This document shows positions 41,247-52,708 of a stretch of 64,000 nucleotides of DNA, one piece after another. Source of the DNA: Galdieria partita (lineage: Eukaryota; Rhodophyta; Bangiophyceae; Galdieriales; Galdieriaceae); NCBI GenBank assembly GCA_025991245.1, contig BQMJ01000075.1, positions 78,100-142,099 of the forward strand. The letters run 5' to 3'. The translations under genes were made by a program, and so were the position numbers. The stretch's first letter is position 1; each line of letters begins with the position of its first letter. The notes under the pieces are model-generated. The model did no database searches. It was not told where the DNA came from and saw only the letters and a program-made list of their open reading frames with translations.

Positions 41247-43349
41247 TTATTGCCAACTTAAGAAACTGTGCCGGACTCGTTTAAGTAGATCAATTCCAAA
41301 GTTTTTCAAAAAGGGACGATCAGTAGAAGAGAATGCCTTTTCAAGTCCATTCAATACTTCTTTGTCAATGAGCATTTCTACATCTCTTTCACAAAGAATA
41401 ACAAGTTCACAATTGGAAGGAATCGTAAAAGATTCACTTTCAATAGACATTCCACTACTGAAACAACGACTTTGGTCACCCAACTCGTTTGCAACATTGA
41501 ATGACAATTTTGTACCAACTACAATAAGCATACAATGATTCCTATCAGGTGCGTTGGATAAAACTTGATTAGAAATAGGAACAAGAAATTTTTCTGCTTC
41601 CTCAATAATATCTGACCAGCCAATTCGTTCAGAATTCCAACGACCTTTGCAAGCAACTCCCACAATAAGAACTTTAGAATCAACGGGAGATTGCAATTTC
41701 AATATAATATCAGGACTATGCGAATTGGTGTCTACTGGAATATAAACTCTATCAAAATAAAGTGCTTCTTGAATAATCTTGTTCCATTCATTACTTCCAT
41801 AAGTTTTCCGTTTCTTGTTTGATTCACTCCTTGATTCAGAAACACCAACAGATCTCATGTAATCAAGAGGTAAAGGTTCCCTGATGGGAAGTTTCATTTC
41901 TTTAAATATGGCAGATAACTGACACAACAACTCCCTAAACTCATTTCGTACTTTGGACGAAAGCATCAAAATAAGTCGGATAGCAACAATTCCTTCAAAT
42001 ACTCGACACTTTGAAGAGAAGAAGCAATCAACTGGCTCTAATTTGAGTGATCCAAGAAGTATCTTTTCCAATAACGAGAGAGATGATAGATGCTCAAAGT
42101 TTCCAACGAAAACCTTTGGAATCAGCACTTGAAAAGTATCTTGATCAATAGGATATCGATAGAGTCCCATTTCATTACTAGCGTCAAACAAATAAGATTC
42201 CGAGTTTAGTTCATCATATACTTTGAAAGGTATATGAAACAGAGCCATCATCAATAATATGCCAAATTCACTCTTTTTATCCTCGTCTGAAGTTGATATG
42301 TGTTGTATAAACGGTTCAGCACAGATTCTTTGGAAACTATCCTCATTCATACATGATAGACATTCTTCTTTCAACATAAAAGGCTGTCCTCTTGTTTGTA
42401 CATAATTCAAAAGCATATTCACTGAACGTGTCAGCAAACCAGGGACTCCACCGGTAGAATCCAATAGTGCCTCTGCCAATTCATTTACTGAAAAAGAAGG
42501 ACTACATAGAATATCACAAACTCGATATTGAACCTGTTCTTCGAGATGACTTTTTTCAAGGAATTCAACGATACTGGACGAGTTTAACGGTGATAACGAA
42601 ATAAAGTGTAGCAACACCCTTGGTCCAAAAGCTACAGAATTCTTAATTCTTAAACCCTCGCTTTTCCCAACAACAATAACGAACAGATTGTTTTCGTTAC
42701 ACAACTCACGAACAATCTCAAAGAAGTCGTTGTATGGAAAAACTTCACCATCTTGTGTCCTTTCGAAATCAAATTCGTCGTAACTTTCGTCTAGAGCACC
42801 AACTTCATCAAACACCACAAGAAGAAACTGATCAGTACGCATGTTTAACACTTCACGGATTTTCTCAATTAACATATCAGTTCTAAGTTTAAAGATTTCG
42901 AAACACTCATCAGGGTCTGGTTCTTCAAACCCCGATCGTAGACAGGCCGACTGGTACAACAAGTAAAAAATAGCCCATTTTAGACTTCTTTCCTCAGGAT
43001 CAGTTCGTTCAAGTTCTCTCAAGTCAACGTACAAGAAAGCCGAATCTTTTAACCTATCCAAAAACTCTTTCTTGGAAGAGTCCGAAGCAAAAGACGACAG
43101 GGAAGTTTCACTCAACCTCCGTATCAACTCCAAATAGTTGATACAAAAAGTAGTCTTGCCGGATCCAAACATATGAGGCGCGAATGGGATCGTCAAACGG
43201 TAATAGGTACTGCTTAACTGACCCTTAAGTTGCTTTCGGTTATTGTGAAGTTCGTAAAGTTCTTCTGTAACGAGGTACGCATCCTCTTCACGACCCACAA
43301 CAACAGGCTCGAACGTGTCACGAGGAACCCACTTATCACCGAATATCAT
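41247..43349 (-). CDS. STAND-like P-loop NTPase with C-terminal nuclease-like region (copy 1)
   Basis: Intronless, 700 aa from the first ATG at 43349 (upstream in-frame codons lack ATG). Walker A at about 58-67 (PHMFGSGKTT), Walker B at about 175-182 (FLLVVFDEVGALDES), sensor strand NLFVIVVGKSEGL, then the STAND/archaeal-ATPase style elements LSPLNSSSIVEFL and STGGVPGLLTRSVNMLL, and a helical middle. About residues 545-615 read RVYIPVDTNSHSPDIILKLQ, then KVLIVGVACKG and ERIGWSDIIEEAEKFLVP: an Asp followed by a beta strand ending in a Lys, as in PD-(D/E)xK nucleases. No signal peptide or membrane segment. NTP-driven switch plus effector nuclease is the inferred logic; activity is untested. Minus strand, like all members here. 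Confidence 0.75.
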   Translation of the reverse strand: MIFGDKWVPRDTFEPVVVGREEDAYLVTEELYELHNNRKQLKGQLSSTYYRLTIPFAPHMFGSGKTTFCINYLELIRRLSETSLSSFASDSSKKEFLDRLKDSAFLYVDLRELERTDPEERSLKWAIFYLLYQSACLRSGFEEPDPDECFEIFKLRTDMLIEKIREVLNMRTDQFLLVVFDEVGALDESYDEFDFERTQDGEVFPYNDFFEIVRELCNENNLFVIVVGKSEGLRIKNSVAFGPRVLLHFISLSPLNSSSIVEFLEKSHLEEQVQYRVCDILCSPSFSVNELAEALLDSTGGVPGLLTRSVNMLLNYVQTRGQPFMLKEECLSCMNEDSFQRICAEPFIQHISTSDEDKKSEFGILLMMALFHIPFKVYDELNSESYLFDASNEMGLYRYPIDQDTFQVLIPKVFVGNFEHLSSLSLLEKILLGSLKLEPVDCFFSSKCRVFEGIVAIRLILMLSSKVRNEFRELLCQLSAIFKEMKLPIREPLPLDYMRSVGVSESRSESNKKRKTYGSNEWNKIIQEALYFDRVYIPVDTNSHSPDIILKLQSPVDSKVLIVGVACKGRWNSERIGWSDIIEEAEKFLVPISNQVLSNAPDRNHCMLIVVGTKLSFNVANELGDQSRCFSSGMSIESESFTIPSNCELVILCERDVEMLIDKEVLNGLEKAFSSTDRPFLKNFGIDLLKRVRHSFLSWQ

Positions 43350-44305
43350 CGTCGCCAAAACGAAATCGGCAATATGCGTCAAAAAGGATATTTCGAAGGA
43401 CACTTAGTTCCATACTTGTGCGTCGGGTGTTGTACTTTCTGTTGTTGAATTCAAAGAAGAGTGTCTTTGAAATATGAGCAGAAACTTGTGCTGTGTCTTC
43501 GTTCGTCCAGATACCTTTCCAGCTGTTGTATTCAACAGTTATTAGAGCTTTAAGAAAGAGATATATCTCTATCGAGAACGACTCTTGTGTTCATAGTAGA
43601 TATGCGAGATCAAAAGACACCTTTGAGCATAGTATTTGGAGACGTCTGTGTTTGGTCCTTGCAAAGCGGTACTTTTCTCTGCAATTGTACTTTACTGACT
43701 CCTGTGTATCTCTCTCTCTTGGAAGATACCAGTGTTCAAAGACCTCGTTTATAGCGCTTTAAGTTTTCACAAATAATCTTGTACAAGTATCTTGAACTAT
43801 CTAGATAAAGAGATGTTATTCCAAGCCCACTCGAGGAAACCTTGAATAACGGTCCCAATCGGAATAGTATCTACTGCAGCTTGATCTCTTTGTCACTTTT
43901 TTACAACAGTTATAGACAATAGAAACTTGTTTTATGCTGTTTTTGTCTATTTCGGTTGATCAAAGTAACTGTTCTTTTCCATAAAGGGCAGCACAACAGA
44001 GACCTAAGGGCTTGAGAGATATCGTCACGAGAACCATTTCCGTCAAAAAAAAGAGAATATTGCATAGTTCAAATAGAGAGTACCATATGTGAAATACTTT
44101 CGGAGAAAGAGATACAAATGTTTAAACAAATGAAATTGTGTCTTCCAAGTCATTCTCCTGTGTGATACACTACAAGATGTTGAGTATTATATAAGAAGTG
44201 AACAACTGACAGCTTTGTCATATCCTCCACATGCATTCAACTCTATAAAGATCATAAAGTGTGATAGAGAAAATCAAAAGGAAGCGAAACTTGGATATAA
44301 AAAAC
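43350..44305. other. Spacer between the two STAND-type NTPase genes
   Basis: About 955 bp. Small frames at 43,493-43,762 (+) are not convincing. It holds the promoter of copy 1 and the 3' flank of copy 2. Confidence 0.45.
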
Positions 44306-47014
44306 TCAGGTACTTTGCCTATCTTTTATATAAGTTCTCATACCAGCAACAACTTTGAATTGCAACAAGGAATCATCAATACCCATCTGCTCTAATATGT
44401 TCGAGTCTATGACTCCCATGTCTCGCTCCGAAAACTTGCATAGACATTCGTAACATTGAGTTGATTCTTCCTCAGTTAAATGACAATATACTTTCAAAAA
44501 GTTCATCCAGTCAAAAGAAACTTGCACTGAGCTCGGAGCAGAAATAGTTGATTCTCCTCTTGTCTCTTCCATTCGCATCACATTCATACTTGGACGTGTA
44601 CTTCTTCTTTCCATCCTTCGACGCGTACTTCTTCTTTCCATCCTTCGACGCGTACTTCTTCTTTCCATCCTTCGACGAGTAGTACTTCTTTCCATCCTTC
44701 CACTATTCCTTTCATATTCTTCATATGGAATACGCCTTAATAAATCTACAAACGAATTGCTCAACAAATCAGAAAGTGGTTTCAGTTGTTCCAACCATCC
44801 AGGATTGTCTGCAAACACTCTTTCAAGTTCTTCGCTAGCCTTGCGACCTAAAAAGGTTTGCAAAGATGTAGTTGAACATACTACAACTTGACAATGAGGA
44901 GGTATCCTCAACCACTCTTCTCGTATATTCTGTGGTTGTCTTTCAGAGTTGATAGAACTGTAAACAATATTATTAGTGTTGTCTTCATAATAAACTCCAC
45001 TATTCAATATCCAATTCTGATTATCACGAAATTGTCTGGAAACTTCTTCAGTATACTTGTTGCTTACAATCAACTGAATGGCTGTTAAATTATTCTGCAT
45101 CAATTCAAGCTGTGACGCCACTGGATGTAAAAATTTGGCAACTTCTGCCTTAATCATTGAACGTCCAACACCAGAACTTGACAACTGAAAACATTTCAAT
45201 GCAGCACCTATCAAATATACTCTCTTCTTGGTGGTTTCAGTCTCCATAGGCGTTTGCTCTGAAGAAGATTCACCTTGAATAGCAAGGAAAGAATTGTCTT
45301 TCATATCTGTGACTCGAATAAGAACATCAGGTCCATTGGAGTTTTGTCGAATAGGAACAAATATTCCATCTTTTGATAAATACTTTTCAAAAAATGGTTT
45401 CCAAGCAGTGACATGGTAAGTTGCTCCGTTAGCACTATGGATTCTACTCACTGTCGAACTAAATGCTGGAACATAATTGGGAATAGGATCCACTTTTAAG
45501 CTGCCAATGATTTTAGCAGATTCTATTGATATATGTTCTATAAAACTATGTCGAAATATACTCAATTCTCCAAGTTTGGAACAGAAACACCATCGAACAT
45601 AAAGAATAAGAGTAAATATAATTTCAAATTTGAAACCACGACTCGAAGGTGAATCAAATCGACTGATCGATGAAAATAAATTACAAATAAAACGAACAGG
45701 AGGAATATTCCGATATCGCGATTGAATATGCTTTAGTACAATCTTTGGAAAAACCAACTTGAAAAATGTTTCATTTCTGCCTCTAAAGGGTATCCTGCTT
45801 TCTCCTTCTGTTCCATTTCTCGAGCAACTCACATAATAAAAACCAAAATGGTTGGCAATATCCAAAACATATTCAGGATAACTTCCTAAACCACCAAATA
45901 GAATCTCTCTCTTTGGAATACGAAATTCAAATATACTCGCAAGAAGCATTGAAGAAAAAACAATCATTGATTCGGGTGTCATACGAGAAAGAGTTACTAC
46001 GAGATTCGGAGCAACTTTCTCTATCTTCTCTTTCATTTCATCCTCTGAAAGATCACAAAAACTATTCCAACTCTCACATCTCTTTCCCAATTCATTTAAA
46101 ACATGAACAACATAGTAAGGAACACCACCTGTATAATCATACACTTGTTTGAAGAACCAATCGTGTCCCTCAGGATGACTAGGAAATAATACTTTTAGAA
46201 TAGGTTCATCGTCATAAGTGGTATTTTGTATAAAGTACTTGACAGTTGCTTCTGAAAAAGGATCTAAACGAAGAAAGGATAAAATGACTGGGGAAGTAAG
46301 GGCATCTTGTTGACTAGTTACGACAGCATCTGATCTCCCTGCTAAAACACAAATTACAAAAGGTTGAGTTAAAATTGACGATAAGACTCCAAAAAAAGAA
46401 CAATAGACGGTTTGCACTCGATTTGCTCTTCGTGTAACCATCAAATCCTTAAACATAGTGAATTTGTCGCCTTCCAAAGCTTCAATTTCATCAATAAACA
46501 GATATAAATAACGTTTCTTGGTTACTTGCAAGAGTTTCTGAAACCATTCCTTTGGACTACCAATACAGGAAAGAACTTGAGAAAGTAGATCTGCACCGTT
46601 TGGAAACTGGGCAAGTGCCTCCTTGCTTATCCACTCAAAAAGCGTAGTTCGAAAGCGATTCCCGTCAGGAACATCGAGAAGATTCAACACAACATATAAA
46701 GTCTCGTTTAATAGTGCGTCTAGAGAACGTTCTCCTATATTGTCCCCTTTTGCAATACCAGGGAGACCCATTTTACCTAAATAGTGCAACAAAACCTCTT
46801 TGTTCATGGAAATAAACGTTTGGAAGTTTTGGCCAAACGTGCTTTTGCCACTCCCATACATTTGGGGAGCGATAGAAACGTGTGGCCGTTGTACTCCAGA
46901 GAAACCTTGCTCATCGCAAAGATGAGAGGCTTGAAAAGCTTCTATAACTTGCAACAGTGCGGACTCACGATTGACAAGGGGATGTTTAACACCTTTAAAA
47001 GAGAAGACGTCCAT
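44306..47014 (-). CDS. STAND-like P-loop NTPase with nuclease-like region, Arg-rich repeats and SAM-like domain (copy 2)
   Basis: Intronless, 902 aa from ATG 47014. Walker A at about 50-59 (PQMYGSGKST), Walker B at about 170-177 (YLFIDEIEALEG), sensor FVICVLAGRSDA near 219-230, LRLDPFSEATVKYF near 248-261, YTGGVPYYVVHVLNELGKR near 294-312. The nuclease-like part (about 570-660) has GIFVPIRQNSNGPDVLIRV, then KRVYLIGAALKCF and IKAEVAKFLHPVASQLE: the same Asp...strand...Lys pattern as copy 1. Near 775-820 a 9-residue unit RRMERRSTR is repeated about four times. The last ~60 residues look like a SAM domain (FDWMNFLKVYCHLTEEEST ... NILEQMGIDDSLLQFKVVAG). SAM domains oligomerise, which would suit a signalling NTPase. 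Copy 1 lacks both additions. Confidence 0.75.
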   Translation of the reverse strand: MDVFSFKGVKHPLVNRESALLQVIEAFQASHLCDEQGFSGVQRPHVSIAPQMYGSGKSTFGQNFQTFISMNKEVLLHYLGKMGLPGIAKGDNIGERSLDALLNETLYVVLNLLDVPDGNRFRTTLFEWISKEALAQFPNGADLLSQVLSCIGSPKEWFQKLLQVTKKRYLYLFIDEIEALEGDKFTMFKDLMVTRRANRVQTVYCSFFGVLSSILTQPFVICVLAGRSDAVVTSQQDALTSPVILSFLRLDPFSEATVKYFIQNTTYDDEPILKVLFPSHPEGHDWFFKQVYDYTGGVPYYVVHVLNELGKRCESWNSFCDLSEDEMKEKIEKVAPNLVVTLSRMTPESMIVFSSMLLASIFEFRIPKREILFGGLGSYPEYVLDIANHFGFYYVSCSRNGTEGESRIPFRGRNETFFKLVFPKIVLKHIQSRYRNIPPVRFICNLFSSISRFDSPSSRGFKFEIIFTLILYVRWCFCSKLGELSIFRHSFIEHISIESAKIIGSLKVDPIPNYVPAFSSTVSRIHSANGATYHVTAWKPFFEKYLSKDGIFVPIRQNSNGPDVLIRVTDMKDNSFLAIQGESSSEQTPMETETTKKRVYLIGAALKCFQLSSSGVGRSMIKAEVAKFLHPVASQLELMQNNLTAIQLIVSNKYTEEVSRQFRDNQNWILNSGVYYEDNTNNIVYSSINSERQPQNIREEWLRIPPHCQVVVCSTTSLQTFLGRKASEELERVFADNPGWLEQLKPLSDLLSNSFVDLLRRIPYEEYERNSGRMERSTTRRRMERRSTRRRMERRSTRRRMERRSTRPSMNVMRMEETRGESTISAPSSVQVSFDWMNFLKVYCHLTEEESTQCYECLCKFSERDMGVIDSNILEQMGIDDSLLQFKVVAGMRTYIKDRQST
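44592..44699 (-). repeat. 27-bp coding minisatellite, about four units
   Basis: On the + strand the unit is close to cgtacttcttctttccatcc followed by ttcgacg; four units sit head to tail, the two middle ones near-identical and the outer ones diverged. The unit length is divisible by three, so it encodes the RRMERRSTR repeat in frame inside STAND copy 2. Confidence 0.9.
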
Positions 47015-47487
47015 TCTGTATTCGCGCAACAACCACCGCAACAAACGACCAACAACAAATTGAATCTCAAAATGTAAAATTGTTGTTCTATACGAGTATT
47101 ACATAGTTTATGTATAAGAGCTAATATTTTTGTTCGGCTTGCAGATGACTTTGTTGTTTCTTTTACGACAAAGTGACTTTATTTTATAGTGGATACAGAT
47201 AACTTGTTGACTCACTTCCAGAGCTTTGTGTGAATAGAGTGGGAGAAAAATTTTAAGTTTGCAACAAACAAAACATATTTGGAATCCTTGTCAACTTGAG
47301 TAGATAGTTTGTTTGCTTGTTTCGTTTAGTGTGATTACCACTTTGATGGATATAAAGCTTGCTTCGAAATTTGTTGTTGGCACTTTCCAAGGAGGACTTT
47401 GTTTAGGTTGTACAGATGGAGCTTTACTAGTTATACCTCATTTTGAATTCCTTTTGACAGTCCAAGTTTCTCTTTGAACATTGTTTT
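47015..47487. other. Upstream of STAND copy 2; possible tiny ORF
   Basis: Contains a 43-codon + strand frame starting at an ATG near 47,345 (MDIKLASKFVVGTFQGGLCL...). It is too short and context-free to call. Otherwise it is the promoter side of STAND copy 2. Confidence 0.3.
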
Positions 47488-47670
47488 TCACTCAAATTGC
47501 AGTGACTTCTTGGATAGTCTCATACTAAGTACCTCCGCGAAATACACTTCTAACGAGGCAACTTGCTTTGTAGTTTCTGGTCTTTGAGTGAAAACTAGCT
47601 GTGTGTGTTTCGAGAATAATGTATTGATAAAAGGTTCCAAACTTGCACGGAGTTTTAGTAATTGATCCAA
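47488..47670 (-). CDS. Doubtful small frame, possibly remnant of a gene
   Basis: The minus-strand reading LLDQLLKLRASLEPFINTLF continues to SLEVYFAEVLSMRLSKKSLQ and stop; it looks like helical protein. No ATG start is available. Upstream in the same frame there is an ATG-started stretch (MYNNSLIKLLSNNTQSNDAD) cut by a TAA just before it. Either a decayed small gene or chance. Confidence 0.25.
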   Translation of the reverse strand: MDQLLKLRASLEPFINTLFSKHTQLVFTQRPETTKQVASLEVYFAEVLSMRLSKKSLQFE

Positions 47671-50600
47671 TAAAGTCTGTTACAAGTCAGCGTCGTTTGA
47701 TTGGGTGTTGTTTGAGAGTAGTTTTATTAGGGAATTGTTATACATAGTCTTGTGAAATAGGGCTGAAACTCCGCTTTGAGCAGATTCTCAGCTATGTCTT
47801 GTGTTTGTTGAATAGTTTGCAATTTCCATATGTCAACATTTGTCTATTGACAGACTCTTGTGAAAGTGAAAAAGACGAACTATAGTTGTATATACTTCAA
47901 TTTGAACAGTCAATGTCACTGTATGTCTTCATGAAGCCTATTGCTATATTACAAATTTAGTTGAGATCTAGATTCCAACTGCTAGCAAACCTAATTGTTG
48001 CTTTGAGTCGTTTCAAGACAAGCTACTTTTTCGTATCTAACAAACTCTCTGGACATATTTAAAGACGTTTCACCACTCATCCTTTGAGAATCAATTAGTG
48101 ATCCTCAATCAAATTGTGTCATCAACCAACTCGATCTTCCAATTTTGTCTCAATAGTAAAAAACAAGTTTTGCAATCTATAGAGTTGTATAGTTTGTATA
48201 ATTTGTGTTACAACTATGTTTGAAAATTCAAACAAGAAATCTAGTGTTTCTTTGTCTCCCATGAAACATTGAAATGGAGTTGCTTAGAGAAAGAATATAT
48301 GAACTTGAGGTGACTTCTTGAGAAACATATTTTATGATTGAATAATTTCTTTCATTGACTTGAAAGATATTCTGAAATCAACAGTGCTTCCAGTTAAGGA
48401 AAATCAAGGTACTCTGAGACTTTAATACTTGTTTTCCACTCTTCCAGTTTAAGCTATTCCATTGCTTGTCTTTTCTACACCAATCAGACTATATAGACCT
48501 CCACTAGATTGAAAGAAGTTCAATTGTCTACAAAAGAATCTTCACAGTACTAGACATCAAAGATTGCTATCCAATACAGACGAGAGAAAGAATCCATTCA
48601 ACTCAATGCTTTCTTTGAAGGGTCACACTTTGTCTACTTTTGACATCTATCCTTGAGGATACTTCACCTATCTAATCGAACATTGTCGAATATGAGTGAA
48701 ATTTGAACAATAGGCTGAAAATACCTCAACTACTCAAAGTGATATCGTGTAAAGTTATCTTTCAGTTCAAAAGTTTCGTACACTTTATGAAAGAGGCAAT
48801 GTAACACACCAATTTATCAGAGCTTGCGACTTTCGTTACTTGCTGCAAGAAAGAAGTCTCAATCGAAAGTTATTGATAGTATGATGTTCACAATTCTGAG
48901 CTATGAGTATTGAAATCTTTACGTCTCCTCCATTGAGAACCCAAGTTTCAAAGGTTGAACAAGTGGATTTGGCTTTACGTTTTGGGATATTTTTGGATAC
49001 TGTCAGGATTTTAGTTTTGTCGAGACAGTGAAGTTTCTAACAAAATTGTTGTAGATTTGATGTGTTGTTTTCAGAGTAACTCTGAGATGATGAGAATGGA
49101 AATTCAAGTCAATTGGTAACTTGAAATCTTGCTCCTTGTCTTGCTAAAGTACTTTGTATACTTTAAAAGTATTTCATTGAGTTGTTGTTGCTTTCTTCTC
49201 TTGTGGCATTCTACAAGTTTCGTTAGAGCAAACAAGATTTTATCTTTGGAAGCAACGACTGTAACAACTCATTTGGGCCTATCTATTCTCGGAATCCTTT
49301 CAGGATGGTCGGTTGTTGACTGCTGAATTTTGTGACACTATATACTATCGTTGACTTTGCTAAAGTCACCGTCTGCTTCAAAGTACACCTTCCAGAAAAT
49401 CTCGGTTAAAGTTGCTAGTACTAGTTACTGTCCATATGTCTAGGAATTCTTGATACCTGTTTCACAGAATTGAAACACATTGTAGAGTTTTACCATTACA
49501 TTCAACAACACAAGGATTGATTCATATTCCTCACTACAGTCTTCTATGATAGCATTCTAGGGTATGGGACAAACTTCCTTCTTGACAATTGTAATCAGCA
49601 CTCTTTTGGAGTTCTTATTTAACCCAACCACAGGTATAGATGGAATTGTTGAAAACGTTTGATTCACAAAACGTTAACCAAGTGTTTACAATTCGAACAA
49701 TTTGGACGCTAACCATCTTAAAACTCAACGTGTTCTGTTTGGGCTTGTGAGATCAAAGAAAAACTCCTTGTCAACAACAAGTCAAATCCAATTCTATTAA
49801 CTCTCCAGTTTTTTTCTCGTTACTTTCACGATTTCTGAATTATCAGGTACAACAGTGGAAAATCTGTAACTGAACAGAAAGAATAGAGCATCAACACGAT
49901 TTTGAACTCTCGAGTGCAAGGTTCTTTTGGAAATTTCTCTACAAGTATACAAGAAACGATATAGTTTGTACCTTTTAAAGGCATCCTTTCATACCACCTC
50001 CTTTCTAAGCTCTTCGAAACGTTCTTTCGTTAGAACTTATTGGTTGAGAACAGGAGCTAAATAGTTGTGTTATGCAACCCGCTTCAAAGTGGATAAGGTC
50101 TGTTTATGAAAATTCTTTTTGAGTTTCAACGAGAAACATCTTGAGAATAGACTAGAAAGTTTTTCTTTTTTTTGGATACTGTTTAAACTTGGGTTGTTTT
50201 GGTCGTAACTTTGTAGACACTAGGTTTGAACCTTGTGGTTGATTACTCAACGTCAGAGTTCAAAAGAGAATTATCTGCAGAAACATTGTGAAGGGAGAGG
50301 TTGATTACGATCGATAAAGGGAGATTCTTTGGAAACAACTACCATAGCTTTGCACATTTTTGGTTCTTTAGATGAGAATAGTGCAAAAGAGGATAATTTG
50401 TAGCAGTCATAATATTATCGGCATCTTTTAACCTGAACGAGTTGTCTATACACACTTGTGGAAAGATTTATTTACTGAGGTTAGCGAAAACACTATAGCA
50501 AATTAAGTAGATCGTTTGATAAATGTCCAAAGTATTTTGAAAACTAAAGCAAAGGAAGAAATATTCGCTACGAGAACAAACCTTGAATACTACAATAAAG

Positions 50601-52268
50601 TAGACTAGTGTATGTTGAATTGACAAAGTGCAGAGATCTTGAAAGATATTGTATTCGAAACAAGTTGTCTAGTAAAGTATTGAATGAATGAGATGAAATA
50701 AAAAAGATTGTTTCAAAGATATATAATCTTTGATGAACATCCCACGTTCTAAAGCTCTTTTGGGAGATAGTTTGAAGCCGAATTTGCCAACAAAATTCAT
50801 TGAGTTTTATCAATCACACAAGTTTTATTTTTTCATTTGGTTCCCTTTATCGATATCCACGATATGTAAAGATTGTATGCAAAGAAATGAATGTGGTAAA
50901 GAAAAGGCGAACATGACTCGTTCAATGAGTTATTATTCAAAAAGAATTTACTTGAATTATTCGGTTGATTGACAAAGTTTATTCAAAAGATCAAGTATTA
51001 CAGGGAAATTATTGGTTTTTAGAACTTTGTATACTCAAGAGACAATCAATGAACCGTTACCTTTTCATTCTATTTCACGTGTCATTGAAACTTTCCTCGT
51101 CTTTAAACTTTTTTTGCTGAAACTTTGAGACTTTGGCAGTACTTAAGAGAGTATAGAACAGAAAGAGAACAGACTCATTTTTATTCCTCGAATAGTGAAA
51201 AGTTGCAAAAAGTAACAACTGAAAAAGCCAAGAGATTGCACAATGGAAGTCATCATACTATACAAGGAGAAGCCACTGAGAAAGAATTGGATTCAAACTA
51301 TAGTCCAACTTTATTTCTAGACACAGAAGGAAGGAAGGCAGTTGTACTACAAAAAACAGGAACAAAGAATCAACTGTTTTTCAATATATAACAAAGTAGC
51401 CTAGCTGATGAATGAATCTCTTAATTCAATTACTCTTAAATAAAAATTGAACAAGAAAATTTATAAGCGTACATATTGAGAAGCCTACAAAGTGATTCTA
51501 AGTTTAACCCTGTTGAGAATAGATAAAAAGAGACTTAAAATGTTCCAATCAAACACAAAGTTCATCTTTTAGGGAATTCAAGAAGACTTCCAGTGTAATA
51601 GCCATCATTATCTTCATCGTAGCCATTTTAGTATCATCAACAGGAAATAATATAGTATACTTGGAGCTTACAGAAATGATTCAACTCGAATGAATTTGGC
51701 AATCGACAATTGTAAAGGTTTTTCTATTTGAAATGGATTTAAAACATCCTTATAAATAAGAATTGGGCTTCGACTCATATTCGTTCGAAATACTTGCCCG
51801 AACGGATACAGATATAGTAGAGTTGTAACCATAGACAGATGAATTTTGAATCAAACAACAATTCAAGCATAGAATAGAAGCACAAAAGAAACTACGTATT
51901 TACTTAATTCATTTTGTTGGAGAGTAGCATTGTGATATGTAAAGATTCAAGATTCGAACAAAGTAAAATAATTCCGCTTCAGTGGAATAATACTGCCTCA
52001 AAGCAAACGATAAATTTCGACAATAATGCCTAAAGCATTAAACAGTGCTTTTCAACGTGAAACTCTTCGAGACCAAACTTTGCCATCCAAGACCTGCTAG
52101 TATCGGTCGTAAACTTTCAGTGACTTGAAACTTGAGTTCCATAAATATTGAAAAATATGTGTCTTTAGTCCAAGTTCACGTTGAACGTACCTCAACTTGG
52201 ATCCTTGTTGAAAACTGTCGCTCTTCATTTTCTGGTAACTTTATAGGCGTTTCTTACTATGTAGAGTA
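47671..52268. other. Gene-poor subtelomeric sequence
   Basis: About 4.6 kb with + strand richness in T and G and no recognisable gene. Short open frames (49,129; 50,568; 50,730; 51,125) have no splice or family support; the best is the polar + strand frame 51,125-51,391. Remnants of the NTPase families may be present but are too decayed to align by eye. Confidence 0.45.
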
Positions 52269-52630
52269 CTATAAAAAGAAAAGTCGGCACAAAAAGCTGC
52301 CAATTGTTTTCAACTTTGAACCCCTGCTCCCTATACAGTCTTGTAGTGTAACTTGGTTTTTCAAGTCCAAGTATACTACAAAGTAAAGTCTTGTGAATTG
52401 CTGTTGTGAATCTTCTTTTGTGTCACACTCATCAAGGTATTTTGTAGCACTCGAAGTACATTCTGATTTGATTCTTGTATTCTTCAAACAACCAGTTCCT
52501 TTCTTTGTGAGTTTATGACATTTAAAGTCTCTTATCCAACCAAAGAGGAGACATGAGCGAATTGCTTTGATTGGAACAGGCGGAGTGATGATGGCAGCTT
52601 TCAACCCTCCGTTGACCGACTTGAAGAAAT
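52269..52630 (-). pseudogene. Fragment of Crinkler/RHS-type NTPase gene
   Basis: The + strand sequence around 52,320-52,380 (ctgctccctatacagtcttg, then gtgtaacttggtttttcaag) closely matches that around 54,395-54,450 (cttgtcccactctagtcttc, then aatgtaacttggtttttcca). The matching element at 54.2-54.7 kb can be tied to the intact Crinkler/RHS-type gene. Here all frames are broken. Orientation minus by that comparison. Confidence 0.5.
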
Positions 52631-52708
52631 AACCGAAGTTGCGATATATGAGCTAGTTGACCGAGAATTAGATAAAGCTTTATGACTGTTTGAGTGCTTG
52701 ACCAGCTG

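Noticed and set aside
41247-47014. Direct assignment to the archaeal ATPase family (PF01637) known to be expanded in Galdieria
   Set aside because: The lid and TGG-P motifs agree, but the P-loop (P-x-M-x-GSGK) and the nuclease-like C-terminus differ from what I know of that family; STAND-like is as far as the sequence supports.
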